Below are positions 25,249 through 37,718 of a DNA stretch of 64,000 nt, piece by piece. The position numbers were made by a program, and so were the translations under genes. The stretch is from NCBI GenBank assembly GCA_002118135.1, contig BDIU01000226.1:62001-126000 (forward strand). The letters are read 5' to 3'. The number at the start of each line of letters is the position of its first letter. Position 1 is the first letter of the stretch. Origin of the DNA: Trebouxia sp. TZW2008. Lineage: Eukaryota > Chlorophyta > Trebouxiophyceae > Trebouxiales > Trebouxiaceae. The notes below the pieces were generated by a model, which saw nothing but the letters and a program-made list of their open reading frames with translations, searched no databases and had not been told where the DNA came from.

Positions 25249-28200
25249 CTAAGCAGCAGCAGGTATAACCCTAAACACAACAGGCATGAGCCAAACAATC
25301 CCTATAGCAGCAATCAGGAAGATGGGGATCCAGAGAATCCAAGTCAGCTGACCCAAAGCAGGAGCAGTCAGTACCACGACGCCCAGCCAAGCAATGATAG
25401 CCAGCAGAACAATGGCAGTCACCCGGTGTTGCACTTGATGCATTGCCCGCTGCATTTGCTCAAGTTGAACAAGCACAGCCCTTATGTCAACCTCAACATC
25501 TGACAATGTAGCCACAGCAGTATTGCTGTCATCCTTCAGTGGTTGCTTAGCCCGCTGCATCAAGTCCAGATCAGCTTGTAGACCCTTCACAGCTTGATCC
25601 AAAGCGCTTAACTCAGCTGTTGTCCTCTCGATGTATAGTGAGAGATTGCGTTGTAACTCTGCTAGCTGACGAGGTGTTTGCTTCTGTTGCAGCTTCAAGG
25701 ATTTGATCTCCTGTATGAGCATGTCGTAAATCGTACCGCCATGCCTGGCTTTTGCGCTGCCAGCACTGTTATGAGGAAGCAATACGTCATCAGCAAGATT
25801 CTCAGCCTTTGCATCAGTTTTGGGCTCTGAGAATCTGGCTGGTGCGGCCTGTAGGAGGCCCTCTATCTCTTTGTCAATTGCTTGCCGCCGCTCCTTGGCA
25901 GCATCTGCTGTGCCTTGAGCTGATTGTGGCACATCTTGACTTGCAGCGTTTTGCTGAGCATCATCTGGCAACACACCGGCCACCAGACATCAGCAATGTG
26001 CTTGTTGTGATGTGCAGCAGACTGCAACATGCTCAATGCCTTTGATTATCTGTGCTGGATGTGCTGTGCTGTACAAGATCTGCCAAAACTCATCTCCAAC
26101 AAGTGCAAGGCATGAAGCAGTGCATGCCTTTTGTTTGTTATACAGAAGGGATCATTGAATGCAGACTCATACATGCGTTCTGGCCACTATAAATGACCGA
26201 TGTGTGACTTGTCAGGAGGGCGCAGCATTGATGCTTGTCATCAGGCATGGCTATGTACATATCAGAGGCGACAGACCAGGAAGGTAGCTGACCTGTTTGC
26301 TGATCCTGTTTGGCTGGCAGCACAGCTGATTGCTGCAGCTCTGACTTGTCGTTCAATGCATCCAAACCAGCTGCTGCAGAAGCTGCTTTTGCGGCAGCAT
26401 CAGCCTTCTGACCATCACCCTTGCCAGTATCAGCCTTTGTTTGTTCCCTCGTCAACCCAGATGGGTCAGACTGTTCTGCTGTCTTGACTGCTGCATGCTG
26501 CAGTGTGACATTCTCCACAGCAACAGCAGCAGCAGCAGCAGCAGTAGCAGCTTCGGCAGCAGCTTGAGCAACATTTGACTGCTTGGCATCAGCAGCAGCA
26601 GTGTCACTTGTGAGCAGGTCTTCGCTGCTCAATTGGTCTTCTAAGTCTTCGGCAGCGCTCTTGCCAAAGACCAGAACGTCATTGAGGGCACAGATGGGCT
26701 CGCTGCCGTGATGAGAGAGAAAGTGGAACTGGAGGTACTTCTGCCAGGCAGGCTCTGCCACTTCAAAGGTCTGCAGCAACACAGATGATGTCGCTGTACC
26801 AAAGACAGCTGTGTCTACACAAGGACAGCTTTGTCTATACTGTGCAGAGGGGCACTGTGTAGGTTTACGTAAAGCCCATGTTGTTTCCAAAAATTTCTGT
26901 ATCTAAGGCAGACAGTTTGAGTTGCTTGTTGACTGCATTCTGGGATGTTGACCAGCTCAGCCAGACTGACAGGACATAAGGAAGGCCAACAAGGAAAAGA
27001 GGAGGGCAACCTTGCCTTCGTTTTTCTTTGCTGGCCTGATTCATGTTCTGCAAGTCAATTGACCTGGCTGACAGCTAGCAGGTTGCAGTCAGCCAACTGT
27101 TCGACACATCCATGCAGGGTCTTGCGTATGCAGAGGTGTGCAGGGCCTTTGTCGCAAAACTCCAAGGATTCAATTGCTTGAACGCGGGGTCGGCCATCAA
27201 GAGTTTGATCCAGATCGACTCAGATCCCTATGCTGAACAGAAGGGTGATGACAGCAGCTTGCAAGATGCACTGAACATGCTGCACGAAATGGTTTGCCAG
27301 TCAAATCCACACATCTTGAGCTGCAGCAAATGTTCACCATCAGGCAGGAGCGTGACAATTGTGCGGTCCAAGCCATTGACAGGGTCAGGCTCAATCCTCG
27401 GTAACTCAAGTGTACCTGTGTGCCTTTCACTTTGGCAGCAGTGTATTTGCCAAGCAGCTGCCAGCCTGTGGTGTTGAGGGTCTTGCTGTAGTCCCCCCCT
27501 TGGGCTCGGGGGTGGGACTGCCTACCCCTCACCTCAAACTCCTTCACCCTGCTGGAGTATAGTTCATACTGGGACAGCTGAAATGCATCAACCTTTGCTA
27601 CCTGCAACATGAGTTATGCCAATATTGAGACAGCTAAAATGCAATCGCTGTGCTACCTGCAGTGCCAAACATGCGACATGATTGAGGCTTTTGTGGCTGA
27701 TGACAGGAACACACCCACACAAGTGCCTTTTGAGATGCAGCAAAGGGCAACAACACGGCTGATCGTTGTGTCTTGGGGAGCTCACAATGGAATTGACTTC
27801 TGCTTGTAGGAGCCATTGAGAATCTATTTGGCTGTAGTATCGGCACAATCAATGGCAAAATGACCAGCCTGGCATGATTGCTGATAAGTAAGCTCACAGT
27901 TGCTCTAAATGATGCATGCAGCTCACTCACATGTCAGGCACGAGAAACTTACAGCAACTCTCCTGTATGCATGCCCGGCAAACGTTTATCAATAGATCAA
28001 TCAAACAGAAATTACTGTCTGGGGCAGGGAGCCAGATGTAACTCATAATTAAGAGTCATGACATGTCTGTTCCCAACATCATGATAGCGTGCCTGGGAGA
28101 CATTGTGTACCTGAGACAGCTCTATAATGAACCACTGATCAGCCTTGCATTCGTTCTTCATAAAGGTATCACTGTCAGTATCCAAAATAGCAGATGCCTT

Positions 28201-29025
28201 CTTGGCCTCCTTGTTACTGGCAACAATTTTGGCCCCATCCTTCGACAGAGCAAAGTTGTGCCGCTCCTCCTCCAGCAGGTCATCTCTGCTGTACTGCTGC
28301 TGCTGTTGCTGCTGCTCCTGCTGTGTTGAAGCTTTCCCAGTGATTATGTTTGGGGAAAGGCCAATGTCTGTGATGTCGGCAGGCATGCATTTGGCAGATT
28401 CTGCAGGGAATGATATCCTGATGGCTCACAACAGTGGTCATGATGCAAATGGTCAGGGGAAAGTGGATGCCAAGCAATACATTGCACAGAAGGCTTCTGA
28501 GTAGCACAAATGATGCGCTGTCCAGCATCACATGAAGACTTCAAGCATATTGGCGTTTTGAACTCGCTCTCTCATGACATCCACAGCTTCAAGCACTTTT
28601 GTATTTGCAACAGACTGTGAATGCAAGCGACAGACAGCACATTGCGCACCTGTTGTAGACGGGCCAGCCGACTCAGCCAACTCTGGCTCACTGACAGGAC
28701 ACACATCAGCAGCAGCTGATCGATAAGGGTCCAAGAGAGTGGGTTCTGAGCACACTGGCAGGGTTTCACACTGTGGCTGCAATGATGTCGCAGAACACGT
28801 GAATTTGCCCACATCTTTGGACTTTAGTGAGCTGGCTTTGCCAGGATTTTGTTCTGCTGTGTGCTGAGAGGAACCCTCCTGGTTATGACATGAGGAGTGA
28901 CCGTGCTGTAAATGGCTGTGATTGCTTGTTTGTGCATTTGCAGTAAGCAGCAAGTGTGCTGTTGCTGTCAGGACAAACAGACGCAGAATCAAAGCAGCTT
29001 TATGCCCTCTCCAGCCCTGCAGCAT
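25249..29025 (-). CDS. Mid-SUN domain membrane protein (SUN3/4/5, SLP1/SUCO type)
   Basis: Starts at ATG 29025 with a signal peptide (LILRLFVLTATAHLLLTANA). Exons: 29025-about 28535; about 28410-28111; about 27600-27412; about 26771-26297; about 25968-25249. A spacer with a short Gln run leads into the SUN domain, split over three exons: NFALSKDGAKIVASNKEAKK, ILDTDSDTFMKNECKADQWF, then YELYSSRVKEFEVRG and GWQLLGKYTAAKVKGTQ, then WQKYLQFHFLSHHGSEPICA. An Ala/Gln-rich linker, a coiled coil (about 80 residues, starting TIYDMLIQEIKSLK) and two C-terminal membrane helices follow (IVLLAIIAWLGVVVLTAPAL; WILWIPIFLIAAIGIVWLMP). Central placement of the SUN domain with C-terminal helices marks the mid-SUN class of the ER and nuclear envelope, as opposed to C-terminal SUN proteins of LINC complexes. 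It shares its upstream region with the SRPBCC gene. Confidence 0.85.
26519..26551. repeat. CAG trinucleotide run in SUN-gene linker
   Basis: A run of cag units on the plus strand; read on the minus (coding) strand it gives an Ala/Val stretch (EAATAAAAAAVAVE) in the linker after the SUN domain. A second trinucleotide tract at about 28286-28322 encodes a Gln run in the N-terminal spacer. Confidence 0.7.
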
Positions 29026-29353
29026 CAGTCAGCAGCCGGCGACATCAACAGCTGCCACATGCCGATGACCGCTGTGCAGGGCCAGTCGCTGCCAGGAAGG
29101 ACATGGTCACCCCGCCCTAGGCGGTATTATGCTGTGCTTGCGCAACAGCACGTCGCTCAACTTCGGCGCGCATGCGTTATGACTGGCATGCGTTATAGTG
29201 GCCGTTACAATTGCCTCCAACTTGGCGCGACCCGTGAACAAATCTTGAGGCTATCGACAGAGCGTGAGCGCACGTGGCTGTATTGCTCCTTGGCTATTGT
29301 CTGTAGTGTTTGCGCAAGAACAGCTGACTCACAAGCTTCATTGTCGCTCAGCC
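29026..29353. promoter_or_regulatory. Bidirectional promoter region, SUN gene / SRPBCC gene
   Basis: 328 bp between two head-to-head start codons. It contains a direct repeat (catgcgttatgactgg and catgcgttatagtgg, about 29170-29203) that could be a paired regulatory site. Confidence 0.45.
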
Positions 29354-30539
29354 ATGCAGGTCGGACGCTCAGCATATTGTCAGTCTGCAAATGTCCTGCC
29401 CGCAAGGCGGTTGACTGCTCAGTCTGTCCGCACACCCTTGCTTTCAAAAGCGGTTCAGCTGTCTGCGCGTCAGCCCGTCAGACGTACGAAACGTCCTCAT
29501 GTGCTCAAAATGCAAGCCAGTTCCGTCGAGAAGTCCGTCGACACTGAAGTAGACACGGACAACAAGTTCAAATTTACCAACTCAGTTTCAGAAAACTCTT
29601 TCGAGGTCAGAGGCGATATCGAGAAAATCTTTCAGTATGCTGCTGACTTTTCCCATATTGACAAGTGGGACTCAGGTACGTTGCGTCAAACCCAGATACA
29701 CAGTGGGGAAGGGGTCTACTGTGTTCAACATGCTTACCTGGCCTTTGTCATGCAGGCACCACTGATGCCAAACTGCGTGAAAGCAGCAAAAGGCCTGCTC
29801 TGAAGGTTGGGGACACAGTGTCATTGATGACTGTGCTGTACGGGGTGAAGTCTTCTACAGTGTAAGGGACTGCTGCGCGTTGTGCTGCATTCAAGTCACG
29901 TGCCACCAGCATCATGCTGCCGTGCATACTTATCCAATGTCACTGCGTGCAGTTGCAATCATTGCTTGAGAGGCTCAGGAACTGTATCCTTAAATCAGGC
30001 AGTGTTTTGAACGAGTTTTGTTTGAACGAGTTTTGAACTGCATATAGGCTCAAGATATAGCAATTACAATTGTCATCAACCAAGCATCCGATGCAGGTAT
30101 CAGTTGTTGGAGATGGAACGGCCAAACAAAGTAGTTTTCTTTGGCGTATCAAGATTCCATGAGAGCACAGACACAGTCACTTTTGAACGCAAACCAGGTC
30201 ACAAGGATGTCGTCCAAGTGAACTACACAACAGATATTGAGCTCATTAGATGGTACAGGTATGCATCCTCAGCAATCATGCCAGAACTTGCACATCACAT
30301 CTCTTGCCTGGCAGTGACAATAACACATGTTGCTGAGTGGACTTGTGGTGTGATGCTGGTGGTAGCAGGCATGTTTGAGACAGATAAGTGTGCCTCTTTG
30401 CTGCAGGTTATTTCAACCCCTTTTAGGTTTTGTGATGGCTAATTTGGCCAAGGAAGCTGTGGAGGGCATGCAGCAAAAGTTGCAGCAGCTGCAGGAACAA
30501 GGAAAGTTTGCTCCTGAACAGACGGCAGCTGCACAATGA
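29354..30539 (+). CDS. Plastid SRPBCC (START/polyketide-cyclase-like) protein
   Basis: Four exons with matching phases: 29354-29675, 29756-29861, 30096-30258, 30407-30539. The first 55 residues are basic and Ser/Ala-rich with almost no acids (MQVGRSAYCQSANVLPARRL), a plastid transit peptide. The mature part follows the SRPBCC pattern: ENSFEVRGDIEKIFQYAADF, then HIDKWDSG, VGDTVSLMTVLYG, KVVFFGVSRFHESTDTVTFE, VNYTTDIEL and a C-terminal amphipathic helix (LAKEAVEGMQQKLQQLQEQ). This fold binds hydrophobic ligands such as lipids, quinones or pigments; no catalytic residue can be assigned. An upstream in-frame stretch also reads open, but the ATG at 29354 gives the best transit peptide. Confidence 0.8.
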
Positions 30540-31216
30540 GTGTATGGAGAGGCAGCATGGCAAAGCCTCCTTGCAGTGGCTTTGAATTTGAGGTTACCTG
30601 CTTGTATGAACGCAATGCAAGCGGTGCAGACTGCGACAATCAAGGTGCTACTGCCAGGAGCTCAGCGTGCAGCTGCTTTTTGCAGCACCAGGTAGCATGA
30701 GGTTGTAGAGGATACTGACTTCTCTGACTCACATGTGTATTTTTCTGGTTACATCATCCTCGTTCAAAGAGGCTCCAGTCTTCCCATCATTTAATTGATG
30801 TCAGCTGTCTCTGCCTGGACAGGCAGCACGTGCGGGGTGTGTTACAGACGTCTGTCATTGTGGTCTGTTATACATCAGTCGAAGGCTGCACACAGCTCCC
30901 AGACAACTATGTCCCTAGGCCTTTTTGACACACTTTTCTGTTGAACCTGCTAGCTTGTGACTTTGCTTGCAGATGTACATCATGTAGCTCAATTGCTGTG
31001 GGTGACTCCATCAGCTCCTGTAAATCAGCTGGCCCCACGCAAGCGCTTTAACAGCAAAATCTCACGAAGTGTCTATCAAGAAGGTGGAGAATTGTACGGT
31101 TTACAAGTCTGAAGTCACCCATCATGCCAAGTAATGCCAGGTTAGTCATTGCCGGCGACAACTACATTCTATTGCTCAGATCAGTGATCGGGCGCTGACT
31201 CTGTACATCGCGGAGC
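30540..31216. other. Intergenic region / HDH promoter
   Basis: No gene recognised between the SRPBCC stop and the histidinol dehydrogenase ATG. It should contain the 3' UTR of the former and the promoter of the latter. Confidence 0.5.
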
Positions 31217-33579
31217 ATGTACGCTCTTTCCGGCCGTCCTACATTGCCATCGTCTGCGTTGCACGGAGGCCGCTTCCTTGAATTGCCTACCCTTGAAGGG
31301 TGCTTTCTTGCATCAAGAAGACCAAAGACGGCAAAGCGCCAACGGTGTTCTTCTCCGGTCATGGTCAAGGCACAGCAGGTCGCCACTGCTCCAATGCAGC
31401 TCAAGATTTACAGTGGGCAAGATCTGAAAGAGAGTGATTTGCACCGAGCACTGGCACGGCCTCGCATAGACTTCGAGTCAATCTTACAGACGGTACTGAC
31501 CCCGGTTCAAGTAGAACAGATCGTCTCGAGATGCCTCTGCTGATGGCTACGCTTGCATGCAGGTTCAACCTATTGTTCAGGAAGTCAAGAACAAGGGTGA
31601 TGCTGCTGTGAAGCAGTACACAGAAAAGTTTGACCGGGTCCAGCTTGACACAGTATGCTGCCCAATTAACGTAAGTCTTGCAGATACATGTAGTTATTGG
31701 GCTGGAGCCCTGCATGGCCTCAAATCACTTCAGATGCTGACACTTCTGATTCTTTTGTTTAGGACTTCCCTGACCCACAGCTCCCTGAGGAGACAGTGGC
31801 TGCTTTCCAGACTGCCTTTGACAATATCTCCTCCTTTCACCACGCCCAGCAGAGGAAGCCGCTGAGTGTTGAGACCATGCCAGGCGTCACATGCAGGCGC
31901 TTGACTCGCCCAATAGGTGCGCAAGCATTGCCTTGAATGCTGTCTTAATGCCAGTGTTGGTTGGGACTCACATGGCTGGTTGGGTGTGGGTCACCCAGAT
32001 ATGAGGGTCTTTCTGCAACACCAGCCCACACCAGAGTCATACTGACGTCATGCAAATATTGACATTCAGAATACACAAGCATTAGCATTGCTGATGGCAA
32101 GTTGGGGATGCTGCAGGGGCAGTTGGAATCTATGTGCCAGGGGGGACTGCAGTGCTGCCATCGAGTGCGTTGATGCTGTCAGTACCAGCAGGCATTGCAG
32201 GCTGCAAGACCATTGTGCTTGCCACCCCTCCAAGACCAGATGGGACCATCACTCCAGAAGTGCTGTGGTGCGCAAAGCGTGCTGGTGTCACCCACGTACT
32301 GAAGGCTGGCGGTGCTCAGGCTGTTGCAGCCATGGCATGGGGCACAGAAACTTGCCCCAAGGCAAGCCTTCAATCTGCAGAGCAGACTTTTGCACCACTC
32401 AGGACTGTCATGCCACTGTGCATGCATCCACAAATGCACCAGCTGCATGCAGTGCAGACATGACAATCTCTGCTTCAAAAGGCTGTTGTCCCTTCTGACT
32501 GTAGTAAATTCAAATGAATGTCTTCACTTTGACATTAGTGCTGTTCAACGGCATGTCTGACAGTCACTCTATCCCATACGTGCAGGTGCACAAAATCCTC
32601 GGTCCAGGCAACCAGTATGTGACGGCTGCCAAGATGGCGCTGCAGAACAGTGAGGCTATGATCTCCATGGACATGCCTGCTGGCCCTTCTGAGGTGCTGG
32701 TCATTGCAGATGCTGCAGCCCCTCCAGCCCATGTGGCAGCAGACCTGCTTTCACAAGCAGAGCATGGCCCAGACAGCCAGGTGTGACATGAACTGTTACA
32801 TTCTTGCTGTAGCCATGCCTGACATTGCGGCAATTGTTTCATGTTGATCTAGCTTCATCATACAGACCTCAAAGGGGTCATTGTTTCATACTGGTCACCA
32901 TGCAGGCTTGAAGTGACTGGCTTGTGTAGCTTGCATACGCAGACATCAGAATTGAAGTAGTGGCTGCGACCCCTAGTTCTCTGCACTGTACAGCGTTTTG
33001 TACACATATAGTCTTGCCATAGAGCTGATTGCGTTTCACAGCAACTTCTGCACTGCGTGGAGCATTCAATTTGGTGTGCAGGTAGTGCTGTTGGCCCTTC
33101 CCGGCGTAAACCTTGATGAGGTTGAGAGGGAGGTTTCAGAGCAATGTGCAGCATTGCCAAGATCAGATGTGGCTGCTCAAGCACTTTCCCACAGTTGCAT
33201 TGTGTCAGTGAGTGGGCGAGATGAGGCCATCAGAACGAGCAACCTATATGCTCCTGAGCATTTAATAGTGAATGTTGAAGACGCAGAAGACTGGTTGCCC
33301 GAGCTAGATAATGCAGGATCTGTCTTCCTGGGCAGATGGACACCTGAAAGCGTTGGTGACTACGCTAGTGGCACGAACCATGTGCTGCCCACATACGGCT
33401 ATGCCAGGATGTATAGTGGGGTGTCACTGGAGTCTTTCCAGAAAGGCATGACTGTCCAAACATTGAGTCAAGAGGGCTTGAAAGGGCTAGGTCCAGTTGT
33501 TGCACACATGGCAGACCTGGAAGGCTTGACAGCTCACCAGAGGGCTGTCACAATGCGGTTGCACGCCTTGAAACAGTGA
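31217..33579 (+). CDS. Histidinol dehydrogenase, plastid form
   Basis: Catalyses the last two oxidations of histidine synthesis, L-histidinol to L-histidine, using NAD+ and Zn2+. Exons: 31217-about 31494, about 31563-31670, about 31763-31916, about 32116-32361, 32586-32780, 33082-33579. The first about 50 residues form a transit peptide ([18 protein letters not shown]). Family blocks in order: [88 protein letters not shown] (with conserved Gln and His), [30 protein letters not shown] (with catalytic Glu), [15 protein letters not shown]. Full length for the family. The intron after CPK begins GC (aag/gcaagc), not GT. Confidence 0.93.
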
Positions 33580-34400
33580 TGTTGCTTGACCTTGCATGTC
33601 ATGGTGCAGGGTGTTTGAGCCTTTACCTGCTCATCTACCAGGCTGTTGTTGATCACTGTTCCTGCCATTGCACTTTCTACAGACTGCTTCTCGAACAATT
33701 TAGTCAACAGTATATCGATCAATTGGCAGCCACTTCTCGTTTGCCACCCCTTGACCCTCAAGTCAGTTATGCCGTACTGCTTGCTGTCAGCATGCTTGAC
33801 ATCTCTGTTTTGTTGAGTAGCAAGGCACCATATGCTCCTTGTAGTGTTGCCATAACAAGCTCAGGTGTTCTGTGCACTGCTGTTGTACAGGCTTGACTTC
33901 GTCAGAACTTCAAACACTTTACATCGTCAAACCAACTTGCAACGACTGCTGAATCCTATGTTTCTGTGTTGGAATACCCGCAGCTTAAAGGCAGCGTTTT
34001 CGGATGCAGCCTTTCCATCGATATCGCTTTCCTGTTGCATCAATGGGAGCCATATCATGCCTGATCATGAGCTGGAGAACAGAAGTCTTAAGTGTGACAG
34101 TACAAGTAATTCCTTTTGAGCCTCAAGTCAAGAGGCCTTCACTGTACCCTAGGGAGTAAGGACAAGGTGTATTTTGACTACGATTGCTTGCTGCTTGCAA
34201 CACGCACTAGACAAAAAAATAAGTGTCCAGTCTGTAAGCTGTCCCTGCTTCAGCAATCACACAATTTGTGCTCTCCATTGCTGACAGCCGCACAACAGGC
34301 TGCAGCATCTACCATCCACCATCCCTTGCTGGGGGAACAAACTTGTGTCAAAACCGTGCTGTTTCCGAAATAGCATGAACCTGCTTGATTTGCAGTGCAG
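33580..34400. other. Convergent intergenic region
   Basis: Lies between the 3' ends of histidinol dehydrogenase (+) and the small membrane-protein gene (-). No coding signal is recognised; short frames here lack codon or family support. Confidence 0.5.
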
Positions 34401-35460
34401 TCATGGCTTGTCCCCTTTCTGAAGTAGCAGCAGGCTGTACACCAGACAGGGTACAGTGATGATTGATAGCGCTATGATGGCCGATGGTTCAAAAGGTGTG
34501 CTGCTTGCTAAGCTGCCAAACTTGACCAGTGCAGCCCCTGCAGATGCAAGACATGCTTGCATGTAAGCAACCAGTCGTGCATGCCGTGGCAAGCATTTGC
34601 CAAACTTTGCAGATGCCACGGCAAGCCATTGGCAAACCAGCAGGCTGACCTATTGCAGAAACAACAAAGATCTTGACCAGATAGCCACCCTCACTCCTGG
34701 CAGCAAGTTGCAGGGCATCTTTTACTGACTGCTTTGACAGCTGTGGCTGATTGTCAGCACCTGCAAAGAAGCTACTCTGTTGCAAATTGGACACTGGTCA
34801 TGGCCAGCAGGCCTGGACCATGATTGAAGATCATGAACAGATGCTGAAAGGCACGATGCAGTAAGGTCAATAATTGAATTCGTCCTGTCACACGAAAATT
34901 ATATATGCTATATATGCCCAGACAGTCAAGTCAGTCAAAGTCAGCCAAACTCTCTGACATAGAGCCACAATTTTGGCTGACTCAGTGCTCTAATTTCATT
35001 CTTGAATGCTGCGATTAGTGTCACAGGCATTTCTATACTAAATCGTTTGCAGTCACATCTCGCAAATGCTGGACTCAGCATGTGACAGTGTACACTGCTA
35101 TTCATGGGCAAATGCAAGCAAAGAAGGGGTTCAACACACCTTTCTGACACCTGCACAGCAATGACCTTGCCTGCCTGCTTTTGCTGGTGCTAGCACCTGT
35201 ATGCGTCAACGTGTGCTCAGCTGGCAAGAGAGTAAAGCTTTCCGCGCAGTTGAGCGGACAGACAACAGCTCAATACCTGCACCAGGCTTCGAGAGCCCTG
35301 GCCGAAGCTGTCGCAAAGCTCGATAACCGTGCAGTCTGATACATGCGCATTTGGCTAAATCTGTGGTCCGGCCTTGCGGAAGGATGAATCTGCCGTGGCA
35401 CGTCGAGCTTCGTATGGCCGACATGGCCATCTTGGGTTGCAATTGAGCTGAAGTGATCAT
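34401..35460 (-). CDS. Small plastid membrane protein of unknown function
   Basis: Three exons whose phases fit exactly: 35460-35211, 34793-34650, 34537-34401, giving 176 residues. Residues 1-83 are basic with no clear acids (ILPQGRTTDLAKCACIRLHG), a plastid transit peptide. The mature part has a short acidic lead, an amphipathic stretch (SVKDALQLAARSEGGYLVK), then two membrane helices: IFVVSAIGAALVKFGSLA and SAIIALSIITVPCLVYSLLL. It ends in a charged tail (QKGDKP). I cannot name the family. Intron 2 contains a direct repeat of about 24 bp (catgccgtggcaagcatttg / gatgccacggcaagccattg). The gene is head-to-head with XRCC3. Confidence 0.65.
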
Positions 35461-35817
35461 GCGGTGCGTGCAATGCTACAGCAGGCTGAGCGACGTGTCG
35501 TCGCGCGCCTGCGCGCGGCGATTACTCGCTTGCTTTGGGTCGATCTGGGCATCAGCGGGCAGGCCAGCTCGGCTTTTGACCGAGCCATTTGGAAAGTCAA
35601 AATGGGCGATAGCAGGTGGCAGCATGCACCCGTGAGCGCAACGCCTGTGACTTCGCTTGCAATTCTTGAGCCATTTCACAGCCTGCACAAACAATGTGCC
35701 AGGTAGCTTGTGGCAGACGCCAACACTGACTGCACGCAGACTGTTGAGCATCTTTCAGATCAGCTTGCCTAACGCGAGAGGGGCTGCGCTGTCATAGATG
35801 CCAGTACATTCAGGTCA
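35461..35817. promoter_or_regulatory. Bidirectional promoter region, plastid protein / XRCC3
   Basis: 357 bp between divergent start codons. An 80-codon plus-strand frame (35464-35706) is open but does not resemble XRCC3, whose recognised N-terminus begins at 35818; it is treated as 5' leader. Confidence 0.4.
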
Positions 35818-37718
35818 ATGCAGCCTCGGAAGTTGGCGAGCATTGCCTCTGCAAAATGCACGTCGGGATGTCGCTTGCTGGATAGACTTCTTCGCGGCGG
35901 AATCGCTTGTGGCAACATAACTGAACTCGTAGGTCAGGGGAAACAGGGTGCAGACACTGCGCAAAAATGTGGCCTGTGCCCGGCTTGCAGCGACTTAGTA
36001 GAGCACATTGCATGACGAGCTGTGTGCTATATCCTGCAGGTGAAGCATCTGCTGGCAAAACTCAGGCCTGCCTGCAGTTGCTGGTGACCTGTCAGTGGCC
36101 AGTAGATAAAGGAGGTTTGTATGGCAAAGCCATGTAAGGTGTGCAGACAACACAACATGCTTGTATGGGCTGCTATGATGATTAAACAGCTTGAGCCTTG
36201 CAGGTACATGTACACTGAAGGCGACCCATCTCTGAAAAGACTTATGACCATCATGTCTGCCAGGTAAAAGAACACTACTTTAGCTTAAATAACATGTTTA
36301 GGCATGCACAAGTGAAAAAAGGTGAAGTGACAGTGCGTCGGGCCAGCACAGAATCTTTGTACAGGTGTGCAGCTCAACAGCAAGCGGCTGCCGTGACGAC
36401 TGAGTTCGCTGCATTTTCTGTGAGTCTGTCTGAATGCAAGTCTTGTTGTCCGCTCAGTCACAGTGCAGCACTTTTACAGCAAGACTCAACTTACAAATAA
36501 CATCTGTTTCTGGCAGTGCATATCAAGCCAGCCTTGACAACGTGTATTGGGAACGGGACATTGTGGATGGGGAAGACCTATATGGGAGACTGCAAGCAGC
36601 AGAGATCATTATGAAGCAGCAGCAGAGTCCGCCGCTACGTCTGCTCATCATAGATTCTGTCGCTCACCTGTTCCGCGATGTTGGAGATGACTGCGATGGA
36701 AGAGCATATGTTCAGCGCACAGGCCTTCTGTTCCGCCTGTCTGCTCTGCTGAGGCGTTATGCAGACATGTATCAGCTGGCGGTAGTCGTGACAAACCAGG
36801 TCAGACTCAGCCCCAAACAGCTGCTTTATTTGTACATACAATGACAGCATGCAGCAGTCATGCTTGCACTTGACAAGCACGTTGAGCTGCACAATCTATT
36901 GAAAATTCTGGAGAACAAAACCGTCTATGCCGTTAGGCATCATAACGGGAGCCTCTGTCTAAAGAGGCAGCCCGAGAAATGCTGGACAAGTGCAAGCATA
37001 GCTGCTGCATGCTGCCATTGTATGCACAACTTCATCAGCTGTTGCATGGGCATATAGCTCAGATTTTGATCTCTACTGCGCCGTTCCCATTTGCCTCGCT
37101 GTCACCCTTATCTGAGAATTTGCTATGCAGGTTTCAGATGCTTTCACAGAAGCTGACATCACATCTAGCAAGCAAGCCCCAGCCTGCAAGCATACTGCAG
37201 GATTGAGGCTGCTTTCAAGCGGCAGGGAAGTTGTCCCAGCTTTAGGCTTTGCATGGGCTAACTGTGTCAACACACGTCTGTTCCTGTCAAGGACCAAACT
37301 GACCATTCCAAACACTTTCAGTCAGAGTGCTGAGCAAAGCAGATCTGTCCACACACCTGTGAGCTTGCCTGTGAGATACTTGCAAGTTGTGTTCAGTCCT
37401 TGTTTGCCCCAGGACACATGCTTATATGTTGTTGGCCAATTTGGCTTGTATGGCATTGATCGTGCAAGCATCGACATGACTGCTCAGCAGCCATCTGAGG
37501 TATTACAGAGACCACTGCAATCGCTCACTGGACAAGCAGACTCGGATGAACGCAAAGCACTAGGGGAAGTAGCAGTCAAGGCGCCACGAATTTCGAATGC
37601 TGAGACTGAAAACAGCTTGCATGGTGCATGTGAATTGCTTGCAGCAAGTGCTTTTGGTGAACAATTCAGTAGCCAGTCAGGAAGCAAGCTAGCAACTGGA
37701 GTCTTTGCCCCCATGTAA
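35818..37718 (+). CDS. XRCC3: DNA repair protein XRCC3 (RAD51 paralog)
   Basis: RecA-fold ATPase that works with RAD51C in homologous recombination and crossover resolution. Starts MQPRKLASIASAKCTSGCRL, then LDRLLRGGIACGNITELV. Exons: 35818-35932; about 36040-36118, with Walker A GEASAGKT, then QACLQLLVTCQWP and KGGL; about 36205-36263 (YMYTEGDPSLKRL); about 36517-36798 (YWERDIVDGEDLYGRLQAAE; Walker B region LRLLIIDSVAHLF; AVVVTNQ); about 37132-37718 (VVPALGFAWANCVNTRLFLS, YLQVVFSPCLP, VVGQFGLYGI). The order and spacing match plant XRCC3. The tail beyond the RecA core, about 85 residues, has no known domain. Small gaps between exons, especially around 36.3-36.5 kb, may hide another short exon. 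Confidence 0.85.

Noticed and set aside
27112..27477. Plus-strand frame antisense to the SUN gene intron (DPYAEQKGDDSSLQDALNML)
   Set aside because: Composition is plausible, but it lies in an intron of a well-supported minus-strand gene and no family or splice partner was found.
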